Assembly (NCBI RefSeq): GCF_000143535.2
Contig: NC_037325.1
Span: 62,001 to 126,000, forward strand
DNA: 64,000 nucleotides
Direction of reading: 5' to 3'
DNA from: Botrytis cinerea B05.10
Taxonomy: Eukaryota; Ascomycota; Leotiomycetes; Helotiales; Sclerotiniaceae
In this document: in pieces, positions 54,371-64,000 of the stretch
How positions within the stretch are numbered: the first letter of the stretch is position 1
Layout: every line of letters starts with the position of its first letter
Translations under genes and position numbers: made by a program
Notes under the pieces: generated by a model
What the model was told of the DNA's origin: nothing
The model's input: the letters and a program-made list of their open reading frames with translations, nothing else
The model's database searches: none

Positions 54371-54546
54371 CTATGGGTCACGTAACAAGGAAACTTAGTA
54401 TTTATAGTTTCTCCTTTTGTAGATTGAAAATATTATCGATTTTACTTCCTCTTTTATTTTGACTCTATATTGTGTTTTAGCCCAAGTGTGTCCTTGTATT
54501 TCGCTATTGCTATATAGTGATTCACCTTTAATTACTAAGTATAATG

Positions 54547-54975
54547 TAGTTTATCAGCGAGCGGATTATATTAGCGAGCGGATTACTCAATTTACATATA
54601 AAATTTATCTATATATAATTGTGCACTTTCTTTATTTATTAATAAAAAGATTTCAAAATTGAATTTATAAAATTGAATTATAAGGATATTGTAAAAATCT
54701 ATTTTTTTATTGAAAATTCGGATTAATATAGGAATTATTATAGAAATAGTTTTTTTGTAATGAGAAATGTGACATTTTCAATTTTTTATTTAATATAATA
54801 GAAATATTTATATAAAAACTATATTTCTAAAAACTAAATTTTTATTATTATTTTGAATCATTTTACTTTTCAAAAATAATGATTAATTATTAAAATAAGA
54901 ATATTTAAAAATAGCTAATTCTGATGTATTTTCAAATAATCCGCTAGGTGATATGATTCGCTCGTTGATAAACTA
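54547..54975. mobile_element. MITE copy 1 (pogo-like terminal repeats, about 429 bp)
   Basis: Left end TAGTTTATCAGCGAGCGGAT plus a second AGCGAGCGGATTA unit; right end (reverse complement) TAGTTTATCAACGAGCGAAT followed by a second such unit. The interior is AT-rich without coding capacity. The doubled unit in each end resembles the pogo ends elsewhere in the window, so this is probably a non-autonomous derivative. Confidence 0.75.
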
Positions 54976-55004
54976 TATTAGCTATTAAATTGATTATAAT
55001 AATA

Positions 55005-55435
55005 CAGTTTATTAACAAACGGATCATATTACTGAGCGGATCACTCAATTTGTATATAAAATTTGTTTGTATATAATCGTATACTTTCTTTATATAATAA
55101 TATAATTTAAAGAAAGCTGAAAATATTGAAATTTAATTATATAAATACTATAAAAATCTAATTATTTATTAAAAAATCTAATTATTATAATAGTTATTAT
55201 AAAAATAACTTTTTTGTAATGAAAATTGTAACAATTTCTATTTTTTCTAGAATATAATAGAAATATATATATAAAAATTAGATTTTTAAAAAGATTCAAT
55301 TTTAATATTATTTTCAATCTTTTTATTTTTCAAAAATAATGTTTAGTCATTAAAATAAGAATATTTAAAAATAGCTAATTTTGGTGTATTTTCAAATGAT
55401 TCGCTTGGTGATATGATCCGCTCGCTGATAAACTA
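55005..55435. mobile_element. MITE copy 2, same family, same orientation
   Basis: Left end CAGTTTATTAACAAACGGAT and GAGCGGATCACTCAATTT; right end (reverse complement) TAGTTTATCAGCGAGCGGAT. About 431 bp, 29 bp after copy 1. Interior blocks such as TTTCAAAAATAATG and AATAAGAATATTTAAAAATA are shared with copy 1, so the pair is a tandem. Confidence 0.75.
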
Positions 55436-55551
55436 TGTTATATGCAAAGACTTTTCTTATGTGATCTCTATCACCCTCTGCCCTTTTACAGTGTTGCAAA
55501 AGACCACTTAGGACATTGCGATTTGTCATGGTGCTAAAATTCAGCTATTTA

Positions 55552-55919
55552 GGGCCCGTTCGGATCGTTTTTTTAATTTGTTAACAAAATAATTTGTTGA
55601 TTAATAATTTAATCTAAATTTTGTAAATCTATAAAATGTAGAATAACAAATGTTGACAAATGTTATTAAACGCTAATAAAAGTTATATTATAGATTTAGT
55701 GAGGTTTAATAAGATTATTATATAAATTTTCAAAATTTATAAATTTATATTTTGTAGCTTTTTATAGTTCAATATTAATATTTGGCAAATCACTTTTTTT
55801 TAATTTTATTATTAATATAGATTGTTGAGTAATATTTGTATTTGGTAAATGCTAATTTGGATTTATATTGCTAATAAATATAACTCTACATCGCCTAAAA
55901 AATCGATCCGAACGGGCTC
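55552..55919. mobile_element. Harbinger-like MITE, 368 bp, TTA target duplication
   Basis: Terminal inverted repeats GGGCCCGTTCGGATCG (left) and GAGCCCGTTCGGATCGA (reverse complement of right), flanked by TTA at 55549-55551 and 55920-55922. TTA/TAA duplications are typical of PIF/Harbinger. The interior is AT-rich and non-coding. Superfamily assignment rests on the duplication and G-rich termini. Confidence 0.75.
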
Positions 55920-55922
55920 TTA

Positions 55923-56255
55923 GCTAGTTAGATAACCTCATAATATAGTAATAAAGCCTTGCTTACGAACTCTCACCAACAACAATACAAAAGACCACCA
56001 CTACAATCATAAATCATGATATTCACTTCTTGCACGAGATTCTCAAATCAATCATTGAAATGCTTGTCATTAAATATCTCTGCTGCTTTCAACTATAAAA
56101 AAAAAGTTTTCGGGATAAAGTTCGATACTTCCCTCTGTGTATTACAAACGCAAAGAAGACATTAAAAAATTGACGGATGCTCTCTAGCCCCGTGGGGAAT
56201 GGTCAAATGACCATCACTGCAAAGCCCTTTCAAATGACTAGCTCAAATGACTAGC
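55923..56255. other. Intergenic, 3' side of the sugar transporter
   Basis: No gene seen; includes an A9 run at about 56098. Presumably the 3' untranslated region of the minus-strand transporter. Confidence 0.5.
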
Positions 56256-56264
56256 TCAAATGAC
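56230..56264. repeat. 14-bp tandem repeat across the transporter stop codon
   Basis: TCAAATGACTAGC is repeated about 2.5 times. The transporter stop codon (56258-56256) falls in one copy and equivalent TGA triplets follow. Confidence 0.8.
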
Positions 56265-58305
56265 TTCTTCCACTTTAATGATATTTGCGCTATCGTCAAG
56301 TGCCAATTTCTTTTTCTCCAGAGATGCTTTCCTCGGGTTCTTGGCCCGGAAGATATCATCCAATTCTTCCAACTGAACTGCAGCGTTAGATTTATTCTCA
56401 TTTTACTGTCCAAATTTTGAGGTCAACCTACTGTGCGGTTCTTTGTTTCAGGAATGAAGAAATAAATCACAAGTGCCTGTATCGGGCACCAAAGCACAAA
56501 AACAAGATAGGTTTTCCACTTGATCTTCTCCAAAGCCACAGGGTATGCGAACTGGTTCACGAGGGTCGCTATGAAAACATTAGTTTCTATAAAAAAATGG
56601 TGTTCCTAGGTTAGAGTAACATACCTGCCGATACAGCAAAGTTGCTAAATGCCATTCCTTTTGCCCTCATCTCGAAACTCAGGACCTCCACAGGATACAA
56701 TGCTTGCAACGGCGTAAAGCCTACACTGAATATTGCGTCAAAGAGGAAGATCATTGCCACAACAGCAGATCCACTGCTCTTGCTACCTGTGTTGGCATTG
56801 ATTGATGACGAAACTGTGGCTCCGATCCATACTATAGCGCATCCAATGTTTGCGAATAGAAGCAAAGGACGACGACCTACTTTATCTACGAGGGAAGCAC
56901 CAAACAAAGCCAAGCCAAACTGCATAATATTTAAACCTAAGTTAAGGTTGAGTTGTGTGATGGAGTCCGTGATTCCTGCTGTATCAAGAACAGCCGAAAT
57001 GAAGTATGAGATTGGACCTTTGCGCAAAGTCAATATAACCAGATCGACAAAACGGAGGGGATCCTGTACCATTGCCAGCCCATTGTCCGAAAATAGCAAT
57101 CGTGCAGTTGCATGCCAAACGATATCTTGATGCTTTGTCGTTGAATAATGCACGATAATCCCACCATCGTTTGTCTGCTCCATCCAGCTCTAGGTACTCT
57201 TCGTATTCATGAAGCTGCATTTCGACCCAAATGCTATTTGGGTTTCCTTCTCCGTGGTATCTTGTAAGCATCGCTTTCGCCTTGTCTCTCTGTCCATGCA
57301 CGTATTGCCAACGTGGACTCTCGGGTAGAGCCCATACTAAGACAATACAAAGACCTGGGAATGCCATTTGTAGCCAAACTGGAACTTGCCAGGACCGATT
57401 ACCGGATAGGTCTGCACTTGCTCGTGCAGATCCCGAAGCAAGAATTGAGCCAACAAACCTTAGAATATTTAGCCTGGAAATTATAAGGTATGTGATGGAG
57501 ATAGGAAAGGTTATTCCGTTGAAGAGCCTGAACGACATTGTTTGTGAGATAAACTAACCAGAATGTATTATAGAACTATGAGTCAAGTCAGTCAATGTTT
57601 TATCTTTACAAAAATACACTTGACTTACAGCAGTGACAACACCTCGGTGGGCAGGATGCGATGTTTCGACAACATACCTTGTGATGAGTTAGCTAATACT
57701 GTTTACAAGTTGGTCTGAGACTTATCACTACATACATTGGTCCCGCTGATGCAACGATTCCCACGCCAAATCCGAGCAAAAACCTACCGCCCATGAACTG
57801 CCCTATTACATTGCTCGAGTGAAGTGTGGTAGATTGGACTATAGTTCCCAATACAATCGATGTAGCTCCGATATAGATTCCGATCTTTCTTCCCCAAGTA
57901 TCGATGGCCGGCCCAATAAAAGGAATAGCTACCACACTGCCGATTGAATACATGGAAGTGACGATGCCAGTCCAAGCGCCATTGTTGGCCACGTTGAAGT
58001 AAGTTCTAAATTGCTCCATTGCGAGAAGAGAGTTGAACATAGAGCCATCGAATCCGTTGCAAGTGCTGCAAAAGAATGCCACTAGCGCACAAGCGTATAG
58101 AATGAACGATCGCCCTGACCATGTTTTGGGAGGCTCCTTCAACATCGCTTGCGCGAAAGCCTCATCGCCTTTCACCACTTTAACTTGGGACACATGCTTT
58201 TCATTGTTCTATGCTCAGCTCATTAGTTACATCGTTCCTTTCTTTCCTTTTGAACCTTACGTTTTCTTGATGCGTCACCCCACCTATCTTTTCATCCACG
58301 GACAT
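56256..58305 (-). CDS. MFS sugar transporter (sugar porter family, lactose-permease-like)
   Basis: Eight exons on the minus strand: 58305-58261, 58208-57736, 57677-57629, 57575-57559, 57458-57070, 57017-56625, 56568-56432, 56372-56256; 539 residues, every junction in frame. Signatures in order: FCSTCNGFDGSMFNSL, GPAIDTWGRKIGI, GRFLLGFGVGI, VVETSHPAHRG, WALPESPRW, FGQWAGNGPISYF, DKVGRRPLLLFANI, and the end ETKNRT-LEELDDIFRAKNP. About twelve helices; plasma membrane; proton-coupled uptake of a hexose or disaccharide inferred. The frame at 58193 begins with GTG, so I placed the start in an upstream 15-codon exon (ATG 58305) with a good donor GTAAGG and a CTAAT branch point. Exon 4 is only 17 nt. 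Most introns are 50-60 bp; the one after exon 4 is about 100 bp. Confidence 0.88.
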
Positions 58306-60608
58306 GGTGAAAACAGCTCCCTGACAAGCAGCGACCCTTTACAAGAACGGACGTGTGGATGTTTGTAGATATTCAAGAAGTAAAACTGAGTTATTGAGAT
58401 CTTGGATATTTGCGGCTAATCAGACGTGCCTCTAATCATGATATAGAGCGGTTGCCATCACAGTTTACTATCATTGACGGGTCGATTTAGATTTGCATCA
58501 ATTTATGGGAAGGGAACCCTGATACTTTATGTACAACCTCGCTCTTCATATTTCTTCAGTCAAGCTCTAGGCCCAAATGCTTTCCAAAGCGCACAATACA
58601 AACTACAAAGCAACTCATACCACCCAAAAGAAAACGGAACCAGTACTCTCCGCGTTTAACCAAGATTTCGAGATGTATGAAGATCAAATGATTGTTCCAA
58701 GATGCCCCAAGGCAATAAGTTTTACAAGGATTACTTCTTATATCGGAGGCTTTACTCAATTGAGATTGAGGGTTAGCTGGGCGCCCCCGGAGCTAGCTCA
58801 CTTATAGGCTTAGTGGCTGAAGACCCTATCATGCGATCCGGGGTAACACTAAAGACGGTTATTTGCCTAGCCCTTATATGATTTGCTCGTATGTTCTTAT
58901 CTTGTTCACGGAAGTACAAGGCCCGCATTGTGACAACTTTCTGGTGAAACAAGTCTTTCATGGTTCTAGATTTACATTCAGATAAATATCAAATCTAGTG
59001 TTCTCAGGGTTGTATTTCGGCTGTAACACTGTTGGCAGCTGTTTAAACTCTTTCTTGATTTTCGTGGATAGAACGAACCCAGAATCGTGAAAGCCTTTCA
59101 ATCTTCAAGACTGGCTGTCTCGATTATGATTGGTTATTTGTTTGAGATGATATTATCTTGTAACACTTTAACCGCTTTTGAGGTGTGAGATCTTTCTCCA
59201 TCAACTCAGTACTTAGCTTTGACTGGAAATCCACATTCAAAAACAATATTCAACTTTTCATTTCTTTCCGTTTATAGAATGGATTCAATTATCGTGTGGA
59301 TAATTTCAATGAGCGGCACTTTGCTCAGTATAGTAGTATGCATGCCGTGAACGAAATAGATCTCACATTGAACTCCTCGAAATGGATTTTCTAGAGCATC
59401 TTCAAAATTCCAGTCCAATCTTTTTTGGTGTTCAAAATCCAACCTAAAATCAACGACATTGCTGTCCCAAATGTTGAGTAGTGACTTAACGTAGGGTTCA
59501 TTGTGTCTATCTGGTGAGTGAGTACTCCTCAAGACTCTATTGGTGGTTCAATTATCAAACGGGTTTCGAATGAATGTTTCGCTATCACTAAATTCAAACT
59601 CAAGTTATGCAAGTTCTTGAATTTCATTTCTCTTTGTTTGTATTTACCAGACAGTGCCACTGAAGGGATTTTTCTGTTGCGTAAGGGCACGATCAATTAT
59701 TTACATTGTGGAAGTCTCCAAATCATTCTCGGTTGATGATATGGCATACCAGTACCATGTTCTTATATTGTCCTCAGTTGTCGTAGTTTGATAAAGATGA
59801 GAAATGACCTGCTCGTCGCTCGCTCTGATTTAGGCGTCGATACCACACTCGGGACTGTCCAGAAAATCTGAAAACTAAGCCCGCGAAAAGAAGAGAAAAT
59901 TTAATGACAATCCTGCTTCATAATTGAATCTGGATCAAAGTTTTCATTCATTTTGATATCTCCTAAACTAAAAAAGTAAGGCTTTTGGTCTATTGAGTTG
60001 TTGCCATTGAAACTCCTTCCGAGAGCACTTCATCATTTCGATGTTAAGTCTATCGAAGTGTAGAAACTTTGCGTTCGATTTTCCCGACAATCGCACAGCA
60101 ACCTGCTATCTTAGAATAACATGTCATTTCCATGATTGGCAATGCAGAATCCACGAAGTCAATTGTTGATACAGGGCTATCATGGTTTCGTGGTTGTTGA
60201 TGATGAGAGACCCCGGCTTTCCTACACATACAATTCATTCCATCTAGGGCGACGGAGACATGGAAAGGCGGCAATTCTATTGGTAAAATCATGAATCATA
60301 AACGCTTAAATTGCTTTTAGATTGTGCAATTCATGAGATGTGGGTAGCCATGCGTACCAGATAATAGCCACGTGTAAGTCGACACGCCTTATTGGACGAG
60401 GGACAAAATAGAAGGCATGACGTGGATCCAAATCGATTGATTTCTCTCTTCTTGGCACTAGTACCTGCAGCCAGCTGAGAATTACCCCTCCTTGAAGATA
60501 CAAGAATCACACCACGATGAAATACATATATAGGTACAATTAACTTCATCTTGACAACTTTCTTAACAACTTTTCAGCCTTCTACCCTTCAGTAGGATTG
60601 AGACAAAC
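58306..60608. other. Intergenic region between divergent genes
   Basis: Separates the sugar transporter (minus) from the FAD oxidase (plus). A coding-looking minus-strand stretch at 59510-59272 (DRHNEPYVKSLLNIWDSNVV, then FEHQKRLDWNFEDALENPFR) has no ATG and may be an exon of a decayed gene; I cannot name it. A TATA-like ACATATATAGG lies at about 60524-60534, roughly 80 bp before the oxidase start. Confidence 0.5.
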
Positions 60609-62474
60609 ATGATTCAGACGATGGCGTTTCATAGAGTTCTCTTTCTTCTTATTCGTTTGTTTCTCACATCATCTGCGCAGACTGTTCAAAACAACAACTG
60701 TAGAGCGCTGCCTGGCGACCAATCATGGCCATCTGTAACAGAGTGGAACAATCTCAACAATACAGTCAATGGTAAGCTACTAGCTACGGTGCCTATCGCA
60801 AGCCCTTGCCATGGCCCTAACTACAATTCAACGCAATGCGCGTATTTACAAGCGAACTGGGCAAACCCAAGTCTGCAGTAAGTCGTTCGCGGCATTGTCA
60901 TTTATATCATGCGGAATTTCTAATTTTAAATCTAGTTGGAATTCATCTTCCTCCTTGGTAGCTCCATACTTTGCGACACTTGGAAATCAGAGCTGCAACC
61001 CCTTTTCTCCCGAACTAAGTCCTTGCCGGTTAGGAAATTTGGTCAATTATGCTGTTAATGTGTCGACACCCAATGATGCCGTTGCTGCTGTTCAGTTCGC
61101 AAAGAATCATAACATCCGTTTTGTAATTCGGAATACTGGTCACGAGTAAGTTTTTTTCAAGAAACTTCAATGCTCAGCATTGGCTAATATTATTTGAGCT
61201 ATTTGGGCAAGTCAACCGGTGCAGGTTCATTGGCTGTTTGGACTCATAACTTGAAAAATATATCATTTTCTGGCTGGAAATCTAATTATTTTACCGGAAA
61301 GGCCATGAAGATTGGTGCCGGCATTCAGGGATTTGAAGCGTTAGAGGCTGCTCATGATGCAGGTTTTGTGACAGTGGGTGGTGAATGTCCTACAGTTGGA
61401 ATCGCCGGAGGATATACACAAGGGGGTGGTCACTCGGCACTCTCTAGCAATTTTGGCATGGGTGCCGATCAAGCGCTTTCGTGGGAAGTTGTGACGGCCG
61501 GCGGCAACCTAGTCACTGCCTCACGAACCGAAAACAAAGACCTTTATTGGGCTTTAAGTGGCGGTGGTGGAGGTACATATGGAGTGATCATATCTCTTAC
61601 CGTGAGAGTATATCCTGACACAATAGTCAGTGGTGCCTCTTTAGGATTTTCGGCAATTGGTGGCAATACGAGCATTGAAACTTTCTGGAATGGTGTCGAA
61701 GCCTTTCATACTTATCTTCCTGGAATGGTCGATGCAGGAACTATGATTGGCTATGGGGCTTCATCTTCAGTTTTCCGAATTATCGGTATGACGGCATATA
61801 ACAAGACCAAAGCTGATGTCCAAGCTCTCTTGGCCAATTTCACAGACAAACTCACAACTCTTGGCATCAATTTTACAGTCGCCTACACACAATACCCAAC
61901 ATATCTTGATCACTACAATCAATCTCTTGGGCCTCTCCCTTATGGTCCTTGGGGTGGACCAGGAGTCAACACCGGAGGTGGTCGATTGATATCAAGAAGT
62001 GTCGTCCAGAAAAACAATAAAGCTTACGTCGCAACTATTCGTAATATTACAACTGCGGGTATACCTTATACAGGTGTAGCTCTGAACGTCTCATCTCCTT
62101 ACATTACATCTACCGTCGATAACGCTTTACTCCCAGCTTGGCGTGATACCTTAATCCATGTCATCTTGACTACACCATGGAACTATTCTGCGTCAATATC
62201 TGAGATGGTAGCTGCTCAATATCATATGATTAATGAGATTATCCCACAATTCGAAGTGCTCACTCCTGGGGGAGGAAGTTATTTGAACGAAGGTAATTTC
62301 AGACAGCCAGACTGGCAGCAAACTTTCTATGGGAAGAATTACCGCAAGTTACTAGGTATAAAAAATAAATGGGATCCAGATCAATTATTTTACGCCACAA
62401 CTGCAGTGGGTAGTGAGGCATGGAGTATAGCAGCTGATGGGAGAATGTGCCGGACAGGTAACACGACTATGTGA
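60609..62474 (+). CDS. Secreted FAD-linked oxidoreductase, berberine-bridge-enzyme-like
   Basis: Three exons, 60609-60877, 60936-61145, 61199-62474 (introns 58 and 53 bp, GTAAGT donors), 584 residues. Signal peptide MIQTMAFHRVLFLLIRLFLT then SSAQ. FAD_binding_4 domain: CRLGNLVNYAVNV, RFVIRNTGHDYLGKSTGAGS (His about 159), GGECPTVGIAGGYTQGGGHS (Cys about 223), LSSNFGMGADQALSWEVVTA, SGGGGGTYGVII. C-terminal BBE domain with YLNEGNFRQPDWQQTFYG and KWDPDQLFYATTAVGSE. His159 and Cys223 sit where the two covalent FAD links occur in this family, so bicovalent flavin is plausible. Many N-x-S/T sites agree with secretion. Known relatives oxidise carbohydrates or secondary metabolites with oxygen; substrate here is unknown. 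Splicing recreates NTGHDYLGKS exactly. Confidence 0.92.
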
Positions 62475-62865
62475 GTGCTAACCATGCCGAATGTTGGCGA
62501 GAGGGGTTATGCCTATTGCAAATTAGATGTCACCTGAAACCGAGCTTTTTCTGGGCTTCAAATGAAAAACATTTATGCAGCAAAACAGCATTTTATAGCT
62601 ATGTTTCTTTGAAAGAAAAAATTCTTGACTCTGAATCATGCAAATAGCCAGACTGGTCGTATCTTCAATTTCAACATCACCTTAACTACTAAGTCTAAGT
62701 GAAGAGTCACAGCACTCAGCAAATGCAATATTGAGTACAGTATCTTCAGTTTGATTAATCATTAAATGTTCCATCATTTCGTGCTGTGGTATCAAAACTC
62801 TCTCGAGCTAAGTTCCCATGGTCATTATTTCCTATTTTTCTGGTCAGCAAGCCCTCGTGTATTTG
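62475..62865. other. Short intergenic region between convergent genes
   Basis: Holds the 3' ends of the oxidase and the Ras-like gene. No coding signal. Confidence 0.6.
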
Positions 62866-63619
62866 TCAAGTGCGATGAAAAGTCCATACCACACATCTCT
62901 TCAAAACCCTCTTCACAACCCCGTTTTTCTTTCTATCTCTTTCTTCCCTCTCATCGTCTTCTTTTCTCCGTCTCGCGTCCCTCAATATCTGCTCCTGCTC
63001 ACGCCCAACTATAACCTTTCTAATCAAATTCTCAATTAGAACGTCACAATTCTCGCCTTCTTTTGCAGAACATTCTGAGAACCCGCAATTTAGCCTTTCG
63101 GCTAATGCCTTCCCATCCTCAGTCTTGACACGTCTTTTTTCCCACAGATCACTCATAGTCCCGACTACTTCCACATATAACCCCTTCTTTTCTGGAACCT
63201 TCACATGTTTCACAAGAGTCCAGAGGGCTTCCAGAACAGAGAAGGATTCGGGCGAACAGATTGAATACATCAAAATTATCCCATCGGCGTCTCTAATCAG
63301 TGGCTCAAACAAACCAGAATATTGAACATCGTAATTCAATTCCACAATATTTACGATACATTGCTCGGAACCGATAGTGATGTATGTTTGATGACTATCT
63401 TCGAGAGTCGGATCGTAGGGATCACTGGACACACGGAAATCATTGTAAACAATCTACCTTCCTGTCAACTCCACTCTCATTAAGTCTCAAAATTTTGGGC
63501 TTTACCTTATTCTTCATGCCAGCTTTCCCAGACCCAGTATTTCCAAAGAACAAAATATTGTATCGTCTTCTCCTAGGCGCTAGCCCGGAAGACACCCGAT
63601 TTTGTTGTGGTCGATTCAT
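62866..63619 (-). CDS. Degenerate Ras-like small GTPase family protein
   Basis: Two exons, 63619-63506 and 63453-62866, joined across a 52-bp intron (GTAAAG...GGTAG), 233 residues. The Ras fold is visible: YNILFFGNTGSGKAG (P-loop), YDPTLEDSHQTYI (switch I, with the effector Thr), DADGIILMYSICSPESF and SECSAKEGENCD (G5). However the P-loop Ser/Thr after GK is Ala, the switch II DTAGQ is replaced by ELNYD, and the NKxD base motif is replaced by TMSD. The C-terminus is a basic, charged helix (RDARRRKEDDEREERDRKKN) with no CAAX box. Nucleotide binding or hydrolysis is therefore doubtful; it may be a pseudo-GTPase. Confidence 0.7.
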
Positions 63620-64000
63620 TTTCGGCTTGAAATCTAGAACTGGCCGGTCTCAAATTTAAATTTTCTAAATGTTATAACCAAATTGCATGACGAGACTCAT
63701 TATCTATTATCTAGAATACCCATGCCGTGGAATTTCTGTGAGTAGATAGGCGCAGTATCGTGGCTGTGGGGTGTGTGATTAACGTTGCATTATGTGCGGG
63801 TGCGAGTGCTGTTAAGTGGGGGCATAGCCACAATTCCTTCTCGTATTAGTACTTCAACAATCGTTCTTGCATATATCATATCTATCTTTGGATCTTGATA
63901 TTGAGAATCTGAAGCAAATCGAGATCCGTTTTCATGTGCTAGGAAAGGTTTCATTTTTCACGTTCTTCTTCATGCCGAGGCTATCACATACACAGCTCTA
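63620..64000. other. Upstream region of the Ras-like gene, to the window edge
   Basis: Promoter side of the minus-strand gene. No further gene seen in the last 380 bp. Confidence 0.55.

Noticed and set aside
57784..57975. Additional frames inside the sugar transporter, and the apparent ATG at 57538
   Set aside because: 57538 lies in an intron once family sequence and splice sites are followed; the others are shadows.
1..64000. tRNA genes, rRNA and CRISPR arrays
   Set aside because: Scanned by eye for B-box-like GGTTCGANTCC and for regularly spaced repeats; nothing convincing. The GGTTCGACCC at about 18277 lacks tRNA arms around it.

Overview
The window reads as nuclear DNA of a filamentous ascomycete. 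Genes carry short spliceosomal introns (about 50-70 bp) with GTAAGT-type donors and CTAAT-type branch points. Fungus-specific families are present (PTH11/SAT4-type receptor, malate-type TDT carrier, DUG2, BBE-like oxidase). Long, extremely AT-rich blocks contain wrecked transposons whose decay looks like repeat-induced point mutation (RIP, C-to-T). The gene and transposon content would fit Leotiomycetes/Sclerotiniaceae (Botrytis, Sclerotinia and relatives), but that placement is inference.

Layout. 1-3050: 5' part of an LTR retrotransposon on the minus strand (LTR, leader, then an uninterrupted gag-protease frame that leaves the window). 3051-17800: an AT-rich block containing a RIP-eroded gypsy relic (reverse transcriptase readable on the minus strand near 5420-5800), an intact pogo/Fot1-like DNA transposon (7451-9304) and an eroded copia relic with recognisable LTRs (about 11875-17411). 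17800-22059: transition zone with a tannase/feruloyl-esterase pseudogene. 22060-40825: gene-rich part: NMT1/THI5-like secreted protein, PTH11-like receptor, C4-dicarboxylate carrier, a broken minus-strand gene, DUG2, an unknown protein, isoaspartyl peptidase/L-asparaginase family enzyme, and a small acidic protein. 41310-51435: a RIP-eroded pogo element split by an 8.3-kb, apparently fresh copia element with identical LTRs. 51436-55935: decayed host genes (coiled-coil protein, aminotransferase), two tandem MITEs and a Harbinger-like MITE. 56256-64000: MFS sugar transporter, secreted BBE-like FAD oxidase and a degenerate Ras-like protein.

Most notable: (1) the fresh copia element carries a spliced, zinc-cysteine-type gene on the strand opposite to gag-pol; (2) a 27-bp inverted repeat with strictly constant 9-bp arms and 9-bp spacer occurs five times, in two different retroelements, in LTR, leader, intergenic and coding positions, with outer bases like those of loxP; (3) the primer-binding site of the copia element is complementary to the anticodon loop of initiator tRNA-Met, implying half-tRNA priming; (4) the nested transposon history can be read base by base from target duplications. 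All splice models were derived by eye from frame, splice sites and family conservation; no searches or RNA data were available.
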